Below are positions 19,037 through 28,842 of a DNA stretch of 64,000 nucleotides, piece by piece. This DNA is from Marinobacter nanhaiticus D15-8W. Its GTDB lineage: Bacteria > Pseudomonadota > Gammaproteobacteria > Pseudomonadales > Oleiphilaceae. The notes under the pieces were generated by a model. That model did no database searches. It was not told the origin of the DNA and saw only the letters and a program-made list of their open reading frames with translations. The stretch is from contig NZ_AP028878.1 of assembly GCF_036511935.1 (NCBI RefSeq), forward strand, positions 2,728,001 through 2,792,000. Direction: 5' to 3'. The translations under genes and the position numbers were made by a program. The first letter of the stretch is position 1, and every line of letters begins with the position of its first letter.

Positions 19037-19849
19037 ATGGCAAAGAAAGAAAAAGCAGGTGTCGATAAGCTGGTCAAGAAGGTCAACAAGGAATTCGAAA
19101 AGACCTCCACCCAGCTCGAAAAGCTCATCAACGATGCGTTCAAGCAGTTTGATTCCCTGCAGAGTCAGGTCCAGGAGCCGATCCGCAAGCTGCTTGACGA
19201 GGTGGAAAAGCTGCGTGAGCGCGAACTCAAGCGCTTCAACGACGAGCTGGACCGTCGGATGAAGGAGTTCCACGACCTGCAGCACGCCATCCTTGAGCGT
19301 GTGGGATTTGCCGGCAAGGAGGTCGAGAAAGAGACCAAGCAGACGGCCCAGAAAGCGAGTTCTGCCGCCTCCAAGGCCGCGCCGCCAAAAGCCAAGTCGG
19401 CTGCGAACAAGGCCGCCAAATCTGCCGATTCAGCCAAGACCTCTGCCAAGAAGGCCGCTCCGAAAAAGTCACCGACCAAAAAGCCGGCTGCCAAGAAATC
19501 GACTGCCAAGTCATCTTCAGCTGCTAAATCGTCCACGAGTAAGCCGGCTTCAGCCGCCAAGGCGTCTACCTCTACGACGACTACAGGCTCGGCTGCAACT
19601 TCAGCATCCAAAGCGCCTGCAGCCAAGACAACATCGGCAACTGCCAAGCCCAAAACCGTCAACGAGAGCGACCTGACCAAGATCAAAGGCCTTGGCCCGG
19701 CGACAGCCACCAAGTTGAAGGCGATGGGCATCACTTCCATCAAACAGATCGCCGACCCGACCGCCGAGGAAAAGGAGAAGATGAAAGACTTCTCCAACAT
19801 GAAAGGTTTCGACTCCTGGTCGGACGAAGCAAAGAAGCTGCTGTCCTGA
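19037..19849 (+). CDS. Histone H1-like / phasin-like protein with helix-hairpin-helix end
   Basis: The product (about 270 residues from MAKKEKAGVD) has three parts. Residues 1-100 form a charged coiled-coil helix (VEKLRERELKRFNDELDRR) resembling phasin-like or PHA granule proteins. Residues 100-205 are a low-complexity Ala/Lys/Ser/Pro tail of AAKK and SAAK type like bacterial histone H1 proteins. The C-terminal domain (LTKIKGLGPATATKLKAMGI) is a helix-hairpin-helix of the kind that binds DNA non-specifically. A role in nucleoid or granule organisation is inferred. The second ATG at 19037 is preferred: GGGGA lies seven bases before it and abuts the first ATG (19031). Confidence 0.7.
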   Translation: MAKKEKAGVDKLVKKVNKEFEKTSTQLEKLINDAFKQFDSLQSQVQEPIRKLLDEVEKLRERELKRFNDELDRRMKEFHDLQHAILERVGFAGKEVEKETKQTAQKASSAASKAAPPKAKSAANKAAKSADSAKTSAKKAAPKKSPTKKPAAKKSTAKSSSAAKSSTSKPASAAKASTSTTTTGSAATSASKAPAAKTTSATAKPKTVNESDLTKIKGLGPATATKLKAMGITSIKQIADPTAEEKEKMKDFSNMKGFDSWSDEAKKLLS

Positions 19850-19858
19850 TCAGCCTGA

Positions 19859-19884
19859 TGTGGCCGTCTTTCGGGGCGGCCACA
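19859..19884 (+). terminator. Hairpin after the histone-like gene
   Basis: TGTGGCCG pairs with CGGCCACA across a ten-base loop, nine bases past the stop at 19849. No T run follows, so termination efficiency is uncertain. Confidence 0.45.
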
Positions 19885-20071
19885 CCGGGTACCCGCCAAA
19901 CGTCTCTACCTCCGCCCGATCTCCGGTTGCTCCCATCCGCTGGTTTCCTTCGTATGTTATTGAATACCCGGAGCGCCCCTTCATGAGTGGGCCAGGAGCG
20001 ATTATGATTTCGCGACGAAAAAATAACGCCGAGGGACTATCGGCGATACGCCTAACAAGGAGCCCAAGAAC

Positions 20072-20929
20072 ATGCTGAAACCATTCAAACGCGCGCTGTT
20101 GCTCTCGCTGGCGCTGGTCTCGCCGGTCATGGCGGAGACCTTCGTATTTACAGCGATTCCGGATGCGGACGAAACCAAGTTGCGTGAACGTTTCCAGAGC
20201 GTGGCGGATTATCTGTCCGAACAGCTCGAGGTGGACGTGCGCTATATCCCGGTGAAGAGTTACGCGGCTGCGGTTTCCGCGTTCCGCAACAACCAGGTCC
20301 AGCTTGCCTGGTTCGGCGGATTGTCCGGCGTCCAGGCCCGCGCGCTGGTCCCCGGCTCCGAAGCCATCGCCCAGGGCGAGGAAGACACCCAGTTCGTCAC
20401 GTACTTTATTGCCCACAAGAGCACCGGTATCGAACCGTCCGAGGAACTTCCGGAAGCCATCGAGGGCAAGACCTTCACCTTTGGCTCAAAAGGCTCGACT
20501 TCGGGTCGCCTGATGCCCGAGTACTACATCCGTGAAACCTTCGACGCGGCGCCGGAAGAGGTGTTCAGCCGCGTCGGTTTCAGCGGCAATCATTCCCGCA
20601 CGATCCGCCTGGTTGAAGCGGGCACCTATGAAGTCGGCGCAGTGAATTACGCTGTCTGGGAAAGCGAAATCGAAGAAGGCACAGTCGACACCGACGCCGT
20701 CAGCGTAATCTGGGAGACGCCCCCCTACCAGGACTACCAGTGGACCATCCGCGGTGACGTCAACGAACGTTTCGGTGATGGCTTCAAGGAGAAGGTCCAG
20801 CAGGCGCTGGTCAACATGGACGATCCCGAACTGCTGAATAAATTCCCCCGGTCCGCGTTTATCCCCGCCAGCAACGAGGATTACGAGTCGATCCGGAATA
20901 CGGCTGAAAAGATCGGAATCATCGACTGA
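20072..20929 (+). CDS. PhnD-type periplasmic binding protein (putative selenate ABC importer)
   Basis: The 285-residue precursor has a Sec signal peptide (cleavage after VMA, about residue 21). The mature start ETFVFTAIPDADETKLRERF and the motif VQLAWFGGLSGVQAR, then GSKGSTSGRLMPEYY, place it in the phosphonate/phosphite-binding (PhnD) superfamily. More precisely it resembles the branch that family databases label putative selenate binding protein; that label is from memory and the ligand is unproven. AAGGAG precedes the ATG. It is the first gene of a tightly overlapping binding protein-ATPase-permease operon (stop and next start share TGATG). Confidence 0.82.
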   Translation: MLKPFKRALLLSLALVSPVMAETFVFTAIPDADETKLRERFQSVADYLSEQLEVDVRYIPVKSYAAAVSAFRNNQVQLAWFGGLSGVQARALVPGSEAIAQGEEDTQFVTYFIAHKSTGIEPSEELPEAIEGKTFTFGSKGSTSGRLMPEYYIRETFDAAPEEVFSRVGFSGNHSRTIRLVEAGTYEVGAVNYAVWESEIEEGTVDTDAVSVIWETPPYQDYQWTIRGDVNERFGDGFKEKVQQALVNMDDPELLNKFPRSAFIPASNEDYESIRNTAEKIGIID

Positions 20930-21579
20930 TGGATGCAGTGCACCTGCGCAACCTCACGGCCGCTTACGGTGGCCAGCAGGTCCTCGGTCCCATTTCCCTG
21001 GATATCCGGCCGGGAGAGCATATTGCCCTGGTCGGGCGCAGCGGGGCGGGTAAATCCACCCTGCTGAACCTGCTCTACGAGCAGGTGCGGGACCGGGCAG
21101 CGCTGGTGCCCCAGGAACAGGGGCTGGTCCAGTCCCTGTCCGTCTTCCATAACGTCTATATGGGACGGCTTTCCGCCAATCCACGGTGGTACAACATCCT
21201 CAATCTGGTATGGCCACGTCGGCGCGAGCTGGAGGAAATCAGCCCCTTACTGGAACGTCTCGGCATCGTCGACAAGTTAAGAAAACCGGTGGAAGCCCTC
21301 TCGGGCGGCCAGAAGCAACGCACCGCCGTCGCCCGTGCGTTGTACCAGAAGGCCGCTATCCTGCTAGCCGACGAACCTGTCTCCGCGCTTGATGGACCGT
21401 TGGCCCATGTCGTCATGGGACTGATCTCTGAGGCCTACGCTACCAGCGTTATCGCCCTGCACGATATCGACCTGGCTTTACGTTACTGCGACCGTATCGT
21501 CGGCATCCGGGACGGCCAGATCGCCCTGGACGACGCCACCCGTCGGCTCTCTCCCGCCGACATCCTGCCACTGTATTGA
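20929..21579 (+). CDS. PhnC-type ABC transporter ATP-binding protein
   Basis: This short (216-residue) ATPase has Walker A GRSGAGKST, Q-loop LVPQEQG, signature LSGGQKQR, Walker B ILLADEPVSALD and switch His in IALHDIDLAL. It energises the importer of the preceding binding protein at the cytoplasmic face of the inner membrane. It overlaps the binding-protein gene by one base and the permease frame by four bases, pointing to translational coupling. Confidence 0.88.
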   Translation: MDAVHLRNLTAAYGGQQVLGPISLDIRPGEHIALVGRSGAGKSTLLNLLYEQVRDRAALVPQEQGLVQSLSVFHNVYMGRLSANPRWYNILNLVWPRRRELEEISPLLERLGIVDKLRKPVEALSGGQKQRTAVARALYQKAAILLADEPVSALDGPLAHVVMGLISEAYATSVIALHDIDLALRYCDRIVGIRDGQIALDDATRRLSPADILPLY

Positions 21580-23072
21580 GGGCGTTGGTCGACGGTATGT
21601 TCCTGTCTCCCTCGATCCGCATTACGCTCTGCTTTGTCGGCATCGCCCTCCTGTGCCTGTTTGCAGCAGACCTGGCAGTGACCACGATCAATCCGTGGGA
21701 AGACCTGGCCAACCTGTTCCTTGGCATCGTGACACCGGATTTCTTCTCCCTCGAAGGTATTGGCACCGCCCTGCTGCGCACCCTGGCCTTCGCGTTCACC
21801 GGTGTGGCGCTTGGGAGTGCTGCCGGCTTCCTGTTGGCACTGGCTTTCCGCTGGCGCATCGTCCGCGTCTTCTGTGCCTTTATCCGCGCGATCCATGAGC
21901 TGTTCTGGGCGCTTATCTTCCTGCAGTTCTTCGGCTTCCATCCTTTGACCGGCGTGCTGGCGATCGCCATCCCCTACGCAGGCATCTTCGCCAAGGTCTA
22001 TTCGGAAATTCTCGATGAGGTGGACCCCACGCCGGAGCGGGTATTGCCGACCGGCTTAAACACGCTATCCGCGTTCCTCTACGCACGCATACCGGATGCC
22101 CTGCCACACCTGATCACCTACACGTCCTACCGGCTCGAGTGCGGCCTGCGCTCGAGCGCGGTGCTTGGCTTCGTGGGACTGCCGACGTTGGGCTACTACC
22201 TGGAGTCATCCTTCGCCCAGGGGTTCTACTCCGAAGTGGGCGCCCTGTTGCTGATGTTCTACGTGCTGATCGCGACGCTACGGCTCTGGGCTCGCCCCAA
22301 GTTGATTCCCTTCTATGTGGTGGCGGCGCCTTTCTTCCTGGGCGACGGCTTGCCTATCGTCTGGGGCAACGTGGTGCGGTTCTTTACCGAGGATATCGTG
22401 CCCTCGCCGATTCGCGACGATGAAGGCCTGGCGGGACTCTGGACATGGTTTTCGGACCTGGCACTGAACGAGGCGCTTCCCGGCATCTGGAATACGCTGG
22501 TGCTGACCCAGATCGCCCTGGTGCTGACCGGAATAGTGACGCTGCTGGCCTTTCCATTGATCTCGCAGCACTTCGGCGGTCCGGTGCGGCGCACTTTCGG
22601 CCATGTCCTGCTCGTGATTGGCCGCTCCACGCCGGAATACATGCTCGCCTACATTCTCCTGCAACTCTGGGGACCATCCATGCTGCCGGCCGTCGTCGCC
22701 CTGGCGCTGCACAACGGCGGCATCATCGGCCACCTGATCGGCCGCCGCAGTAACGAGATTGCGTTGCGGCCGGACGCGCCCCACGGTATCAACCGCTACA
22801 CCTACGAACTGGTGCCCCGCCTATACAGCCCGTTCCTCGCATTCCTGTTCTATCGCTGGGAAATCATCATGCGCGAAACGGCGATACTTGGCATTTTGGG
22901 AATCTACACCCTGGGCTTTTATGTGGACAGCGCAATCCAGAACATCCAGTTCGACCGCGCGATCGTGCTGATTTTGGTCACGGCCCTGCTGAACATCCTG
23001 GTCGATATGATCTCACGCCGTGTGCGTGCCGGGCTGAAGCTCAAAGTCCATCACACCTGCGAAGGCCATTAA
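21576..23072 (+). CDS. PhnE-type ABC permease, duplicated (two fused membrane domains)
   Basis: At 498 residues it is about twice the size of a single PhnE subunit. It contains two binding-protein-dependent permease domains in tandem (about 1-250 and 270-495), each with several membrane helices and an EAA-like cytoplasmic loop (YSEILDEVDPTPERVLPTGLNT in the first; a diverged NEIALRPDAPHGINRYTYE in the second). One polypeptide could form the whole channel, with two copies of the ATPase. The start is TTG at 21576 overlapping the upstream stop (TATTGA); an ATG at 21597 is the alternative. Confidence 0.85.
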   Translation: MRALVDGMFLSPSIRITLCFVGIALLCLFAADLAVTTINPWEDLANLFLGIVTPDFFSLEGIGTALLRTLAFAFTGVALGSAAGFLLALAFRWRIVRVFCAFIRAIHELFWALIFLQFFGFHPLTGVLAIAIPYAGIFAKVYSEILDEVDPTPERVLPTGLNTLSAFLYARIPDALPHLITYTSYRLECGLRSSAVLGFVGLPTLGYYLESSFAQGFYSEVGALLLMFYVLIATLRLWARPKLIPFYVVAAPFFLGDGLPIVWGNVVRFFTEDIVPSPIRDDEGLAGLWTWFSDLALNEALPGIWNTLVLTQIALVLTGIVTLLAFPLISQHFGGPVRRTFGHVLLVIGRSTPEYMLAYILLQLWGPSMLPAVVALALHNGGIIGHLIGRRSNEIALRPDAPHGINRYTYELVPRLYSPFLAFLFYRWEIIMRETAILGILGIYTLGFYVDSAIQNIQFDRAIVLILVTALLNILVDMISRRVRAGLKLKVHHTCEGH

Positions 23073-23228
23073 CACCCTCGACACACGAACGCCCCAGCAG
23101 CACCCCATCGCCTGCGCCGCCTTTTCCCCAGGATTTGCGCTTCTTCACGAACTCACCCCCACTCTTGGCGTAACATTTCGCTGCCTAATCGGTGATGTGT
23201 AAAACACGGGATCGGGGCCAGGGACACT

Positions 23229-23837
23229 ATGACAGGACTAATCGTGGGCGCGGTCGAAATAGGCTTGGCACTTCTGCTGGGCATACTGGCATTTCGCATC
23301 ATCACGCTTTCAAGGTTTCAGGAAACACCCTTACTGACAACGACCCACCCGGCCGGCGAATCCGGTTCCAGCCATGCCTCGCTCACCGCAGCCACAGCCA
23401 CTCGTGACGCCTACCAGCGCGTAGCCACGAGGCACGCGCGCCGCACTGCCCATACTGCAGATCTCGTCACCCAGCTACATATCCTCACCAGCGTGCAGAT
23501 GACGGACACACGCCGTCAGGGGCTGGACCTGAAGTATGCCAGCAAGCCCTTAAAGGTAATGGCCGCGGCGTATTTCTACGGTGCCACATGCGGACTGACG
23601 TTCAGCGATGGACACGATCGGGAAAAGATTGCGGACGCGGCGATAAAGGTAATCCAGCATGCGCTTGATTTGGGAGAAGTATCAGTACACCAGATGCTCG
23701 CAACGCTGACCGCAAGTAGCAGCGCCCTGCACTGTTATCGGAATGGATTGGAAGGGGCAGAGTATTGGTGTGCCCATCGCTTCGTGCCGGATGAGCACTC
23801 CCTCTACGCATCGCTGACAGCCAATGCGCTTATCTGA
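23229..23837 (+). CDS. Membrane-anchored protein of unknown function
   Basis: The 202-residue product starts with one membrane helix (GLIVGAVEIGLALLLGILAF). A soluble region rich in Ala, Thr and His follows, with predicted helices (ADLVTQLHILTSVQM, KVMAAAYFYGATCG, EKIADAAIKVIQHALDLG). No known motif is seen. A weak AGGGA site precedes the ATG. It follows the transporter operon by 156 bases and may be separately transcribed. Confidence 0.55.
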   Translation: MTGLIVGAVEIGLALLLGILAFRIITLSRFQETPLLTTTHPAGESGSSHASLTAATATRDAYQRVATRHARRTAHTADLVTQLHILTSVQMTDTRRQGLDLKYASKPLKVMAAAYFYGATCGLTFSDGHDREKIADAAIKVIQHALDLGEVSVHQMLATLTASSSALHCYRNGLEGAEYWCAHRFVPDEHSLYASLTANALI

Positions 23838-23879
23838 TTCAGCGCACTCACCGACCATCCCGCGAGTCGAGCCGCTTTC

Positions 23880-24206
23880 CTAGCCGCCGGGCTGGAAGCT
23901 GTTTTCGGCAACGACCATCCAATCGTTACCGAGAGGCACCGGCCGAGCATCAGGCATAGAACCTTGCGGGACCCCCATCAAGCCGGGGCGAGAAAATCCG
24001 CCATTTTCCTCACGGACCATGCTGTCGACGTCGACAGACTGAACCTGCCAAACCTGACCCTTGGCGTTAACCAGACTCCGGTGGGTAAGGCCGAATATAA
24101 AACGGCAATAATCCAGTTTGAGCTGCATCAGGTCCTGCTCTGCCTTGCTGATCTTACGCAGCAGTACCTGATGGACACCGTCGGCGTAGTCCATACAATC
24201 ATCCAT
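23880..24206 (-). CDS. Small hypothetical protein
   Basis: The 108-residue frame has a helical N-terminus (VLLRKISKAEQDLMQLKLDYCRFIFGL) and a beta-like middle (AKGQVWQVQSVDVDSMVREENG). It ends with a Gly/Pro-rich tail. It is soluble, without motifs that I recognise. It converges on the 23229-23837 gene, with 42 bases between the stops. The ATG at 24206 lacks a clear ribosome binding site; an internal ATG at residue 5 is possible. Confidence 0.5.
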   Translation of the reverse strand: MDDCMDYADGVHQVLLRKISKAEQDLMQLKLDYCRFIFGLTHRSLVNAKGQVWQVQSVDVDSMVREENGGFSRPGLMGVPQGSMPDARPVPLGNDWMVVAENSFQPGG

Positions 24207-24330
24207 GACGCAAATTTGGGCCGCAGTTTATCACGACGGTTTGATGACAGTGATAAGCGCGATCCCCGGAGCGGTGATGGAAGTCACGTTCCTCGCGAAT
24301 AAGGCCTGATCTCGCCACTGCCGGAAGCGA

Positions 24331-24825
24331 CTAACGGTCGTCCGGGTGGCGGGTCTGGAAAGTCGGAACCATTGGCATGTCCAATGCTTCCGTACCGCGC
24401 TTCAGGGTCAGCTTCCAGGTCATATCCGGATCGACAGTACACAGCGGGGCCTGGAATTCCGCATGGAGACGAAGACGATTGCCGTCCGGCGAACCCTGTT
24501 GCAACGCAACCGGGTACTGCCCCATATACATGGATTGACCTTCCAGTATGGCGACCATGCGCTGCCCTTTCGCAGCTCCGGCGGGCACTGATAACACCAG
24601 TTGCAGGGCATCAGTAGGCGCGGGCCCGGTGCGCTCCAGGTCCAGCGACCAGGTATTTGCCCCTTCGCCCCAGCGGCATGTTCCCGCATCAAGGTCGCAG
24701 ACCGGGGCATTGGCCTCATGAGATGCGGTAACCCATGCATCTTCCGATGCCAGGTAGCGCGGCCCGAAGATGATGGCAGCCACCAGGCCGGCGATGCAGA
24801 CTACGACAAGCAAACCCCGAAGCAA
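24331..24825 (-). CDS. Signal-anchored hypothetical protein
   Basis: The 164-residue product begins with a hydrophobic signal or anchor (LLVVVCIAGLVAAIIFG) and is otherwise periplasmic in character, with Cys pairs (VCDLDAGTCRW; PLCTVDPDM) that could be disulphides. A TTG start at 24825 is supported by GGGGAAG seven bases upstream and the absence of a better ATG. The C-terminal strand pattern (MTWKLTLKRGTEALDMPMVP) suggests a beta-sandwich. Function is unknown. Confidence 0.6.
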   Translation of the reverse strand: MLRGLLVVVCIAGLVAAIIFGPRYLASEDAWVTASHEANAPVCDLDAGTCRWGEGANTWSLDLERTGPAPTDALQLVLSVPAGAAKGQRMVAILEGQSMYMGQYPVALQQGSPDGNRLRLHAEFQAPLCTVDPDMTWKLTLKRGTEALDMPMVPTFQTRHPDDR

Positions 24826-25017
24826 GCAGTTCTTCCCCTATCACAAGCAAAACGCACAACCAGAACAGGCCTCACGGCCAGGGCCGCATTGTCCGGCAAT
24901 TAGCGGACAAAGACTACTGTCGCTGAGGACGAACGCCCCTACGCCCAGAGTACTTGGACACTACGAGGGTCAGGCCTGAAGCATGCTTCGGGACTTCTGC
25001 GATATCAGGAAAACAGG

Positions 25018-25395
25018 CTAACGAATGCGGTCAGTGACCGCCTTGAAGCGTGTCAGCACGTTTTCGATACGACCGAGGGAATCGCCGACGCTTGCTTTCT
25101 GGCTTTCCTCAAACTCCAAACCGTAGATGGTGCCATCGTCAGCAACGCGAGAATTACGTACCAGCGCCTCCGCCTGCTCCACCGTGATGTCGCCGACTTC
25201 GGTATTCAACCGAAGGCTGAACTGGAGTTTGTCCCCTTCCTTGAACTCCTCATCGCTGACGATGGCCATGCCCAGCCTGGAGAAATCCATGACCTGCACT
25301 TCAAGCCATTTTTTGGAGAAGAGGCCTTTCCTGACCTTGACCCGGGCGTCCATCTGGATGAAAGGCAGTCGTTCTCTGCGGCGGCGTTCGCGCAT
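25018..25395 (-). CDS. PilZ domain protein
   Basis: A 125-residue stand-alone PilZ protein. The basic arm RRRRERLPF (RxxxR type) and the loop DFSRLGMAI (DxSxxG) are the two cyclic di-GMP contact motifs. Strands EGDKLQFSLRLN and IYGLEFEE complete the barrel. A C-terminal helix (RIENVLTRFKAVTDRI) follows. It probably couples cyclic di-GMP to motility or surface behaviour, but its partner is unknown. GGAG lies eight bases before the ATG. The protein encoded at 18447-18854 looks like a degenerate paralogue. Confidence 0.8.
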   Translation of the reverse strand: MRERRRRERLPFIQMDARVKVRKGLFSKKWLEVQVMDFSRLGMAIVSDEEFKEGDKLQFSLRLNTEVGDITVEQAEALVRNSRVADDGTIYGLEFEESQKASVGDSLGRIENVLTRFKAVTDRIR

Positions 25396-25682
25396 GGTGA
25401 AGCTCCGATTGCGGATGTCTGGCGTTGTTATTCTTGGACCGTTGTGTTCAGGGTGATCGATTTGGGGTCGACTGAGCGGACTTTAGCAAAATGCCGGGCC
25501 AGAACCCGGTTTCCAGTCACAATTTAACGCAAAAGGGAGACGGGTTTTTGGCGAATTCGCACCAAAAAACGCCATTCCGCCTGGAATTTAGACGATTTAA
25601 CGAGATTCTGCCGGGTTCGTCGTACCCGCCTCCCGAACACCCCGCAACCTCGCCGCGCCAGGTCACTTCAAGTAAACGAGAT

Positions 25683-26375
25683 CTACAGTGAACGATGACG
25701 GGTAATACGGAAGGTGTCCGTGATCGCTTCGCCATTCCAGACATAGCGTAGATGAGGTCCCTGCCAGGGCAGCGCCATCGTGCGGGGCCGGAACGCGGCG
25801 ACACATTCGCCTTTAGGGTGGCGCACGCTGCGATACAGCAGCCCGTGACTGCCCGCTTCACGCCGCTGGGCGGCGTAGCGTTGGCTATGGGGATAGTTAT
25901 CAGGATTCGGGTCGTGCAACGCCTCGTACTCTGTCGGGCGCAGATCGTCCACCGGAAGCATTACCTTGCTGATGTAGCAGCGCATGGTGAGCTCCATGGG
26001 CGGATCCTGCGTCGCCCGCAGGAAACGCTCCCGATGGAATACCGTCTCGCGAATGGCGGTCTCGAGGGTGCTGGCAGCGTAATAGATACCGTACTCACCG
26101 CTGGTGAACCGGCTGGACGACCCCAGGTGGGTAAAAGCCGCCATTAGCGGTGTGGAGCCGGCGCCGAAGACACGGTCTTCAAAAGGCACCCGCTCGATAT
26201 CGCCGGTCAGGTCCCGCAGGCGGTCGTTGGTCAACCCTTCGATTTCCGCCGCCAGCTCGAACTCCTCCTGGGAGAGCACCGACTCGAACACGTTGATGGG
26301 CGGAAAATGGGAGGGCACGATCCGGTGCGCCTCCCATTCCGGTACGACGGCCTGCGGTTCAGGATAATCCGACAT
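25683..26375 (-). CDS. RES-domain toxin
   Basis: The 230-residue protein carries the three residues that name the family in context: Arg in HRIVPSHFPP, Glu in STLETAIRETVFHRE and Ser in HGLLYRSVRHPKG. RES toxins degrade or use NAD+ (NADase, NAD+ phosphorylase or ADP-ribosyltransferase activity, depending on the member), starving or arresting the cell. Its ATG directly follows the TAA stop of the antitoxin gene (0-base spacing), a standard coupled toxin-antitoxin layout. About 285 bases after its stop I see no further gene. Confidence 0.88.
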   Translation of the reverse strand: MSDYPEPQAVVPEWEAHRIVPSHFPPINVFESVLSQEEFELAAEIEGLTNDRLRDLTGDIERVPFEDRVFGAGSTPLMAAFTHLGSSSRFTSGEYGIYYAASTLETAIRETVFHRERFLRATQDPPMELTMRCYISKVMLPVDDLRPTEYEALHDPNPDNYPHSQRYAAQRREAGSHGLLYRSVRHPKGECVAAFRPRTMALPWQGPHLRYVWNGEAITDTFRITRHRSL

Positions 26376-26780
26376 TTACCAGCCCCGCTGGGCGTCCAGG
26401 TAACGGCGGGTTTCAGCCAGGTGCAGGATACTGCCTCGCTTCATGAACTCCAGCGCGGTTACACCGTTGAACGGCAATGCACTGTTCGGTGCATGGACCC
26501 AGCGGGCGGCCAATTCTCGCGTTGGATAGAGAATCTGCAAAGCCTTGTAGATACCCATGATGTAGCTAATGCGCTCCATCAAGTCGCGGTTCAGTCGCTG
26601 GGCGGGCAGCTTTGCGTAATTGTTCAGGGTGGACCGGGCAATGTCCCCCAGCAGTTTCTGGCGATCCGCCTGGGAGCACCCCCACTCCGCCGTAATATTG
26701 AAGAACGCCTTGAGCGCGACCTGCCCCCGGCGCTCCTCGTTGTTGAGGTCCGCTGGCGTCGTTGCATTGGATTGAGTCAT
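26376..26780 (-). CDS. Xre/MbcA/ParS-type antitoxin (DUF2384)
   Basis: A 134-residue antitoxin with an N-terminal DNA-binding region (VALKAFFNITAEWGCSQADRQKLLGDIARSTLNNY). The C-terminal DUF2384 part (ERISYIMGIYKALQILYPTRELAARWVHAPNSALPFNG, then TALEFMKRGSILHLAETRRYLDAQRG) normally plugs the toxin's active-site cleft. It is first in the operon and immediately followed by the RES toxin. It likely autoregulates through the TGTACAT-type repeats at 26858-26900. Confidence 0.88.
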   Translation of the reverse strand: MTQSNATTPADLNNEERRGQVALKAFFNITAEWGCSQADRQKLLGDIARSTLNNYAKLPAQRLNRDLMERISYIMGIYKALQILYPTRELAARWVHAPNSALPFNGVTALEFMKRGSILHLAETRRYLDAQRGW

Positions 26781-26829
26781 CTGGCGTCCTCCGAATCGTG
26801 GGTTCTCTGGTCAGCAAACCCTTCACCGC

Positions 26830-26900
26830 GTAGCCACTGGAACAGGCTACACCCTACGTACTAAATTGTACATTTGGCGCAACTATGTACATATATGGAC
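26830..26900. promoter_or_regulatory. Putative operator region of the RES-Xre module
   Basis: Upstream of the antitoxin start are an inverted repeat, GTAGCC-N9-GGCTAC (26830-26850), a palindrome, GTAC-N6-GTAC (26858-26871), and three copies of a TTGTACAT/TATGTACATA/TATGGACATA element (26865-26900). The region is AT-rich and lies between the divergent toxin-antitoxin operon and the ABC exporter genes. It is the natural place for Xre autoregulation. The assignment is inferred from position and symmetry. Confidence 0.5.
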
Positions 26901-27153
26901 ATACCCTTAGCTTGCCCGTTCCTGCTTGGCTCCGGGATTCCGGGCATGACTTGCCTCAACAGTTATCCTTATGAATTAGAAAAGAAATTCCCGAAAACGT
27001 CCCGCCGGGCGCCAGAATCGTATAAAATGCCCGCCTGCTTTTGGGAAGCCTCGTGACGTTCGCACCAAACTGGATCATTCGCGAATTTCAGCTTTCCTTA
27101 ACCCAACCGCGGGCCAGCGCGTCTGGCCCACCCTCTGTCAGACAGGAGCGCAC

Positions 27154-28076
<923 letters not shown>

Positions 28077-28077
<1 letters not shown>

Positions 28078-28838
28078 TGAACATCCACGGAATCCGCGCG
28101 ATCTACAAATTCGAAATGGCCCGGATGTGGCGCACCCTCATGCAGAGCATCGCGTCGCCGGTGATTTCCACGTCGCTCTACTTCGTGGTCTTTGGCTCCG
28201 CCATCGGCTCGCGCATGGGCGATATCGACGGCGTGTCCTACGGTGCGTTTATCATTCCCGGCCTGGTGATGCTGTCGCTGCTGATGCAAAGCATCTCCAA
28301 CGCCTCGTTCGGAATCTATATGCCCAAGTTCTCCGGCACCATCTACGAGGTGTTGTCGGCGCCGGTGTCCTATGTGGAAGCGGTCCTGGGCTATGTGGGG
28401 GCGGCGGCCACCAAGTCGGTCATCCTCGGCATCATCATCCTGGTCACTGCCCGTCTCTTCGTGGACTACAGCATCGACCACCCGTTCTGGATGCTCTTCT
28501 TCCTGGTCCTGACCTCAGTGACCTTCAGCCTGTTGGGCTTCATTATCGGTATCTGGGCGGATTCCTTCGAGAAGCTGCAGATCGTGCCGCTAATGATCGT
28601 CACACCGCTGGTGTTCCTGGGCGGTACCTTCTATTCGATCGACATGCTGCCGCCCATCTGGCAGACCATTACCCTGTTCAATCCGGTGGTCTACCTGATC
28701 AGCGGATTCCGCTGGGCGTTCTACGGCATTTCCGACGTCAACGTGGTGGTCAGTGCCGGCATGATCTTCCTGTTCCTGCTGGCCTGCGTTCTAACGGTCG
28801 GCTATATATTCAAGACTGGCTACCGGCTGCGGAGCTGA
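28077..28838 (+). CDS. ABC-2 type exporter permease (YadH-like)
   Basis: This 253-residue membrane protein has six predicted helices and the ABC-2 signature region [40 protein letters not shown]. The N-terminal cytoplasmic helix [13 protein letters not shown] is the coupling element. It forms the channel of the exporter with the preceding ATPase and overlaps it by one base. The gene for the DUF192 lipoprotein starts four bases after its stop. Confidence 0.88.
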
Positions 28839-28842
28839 TCCC

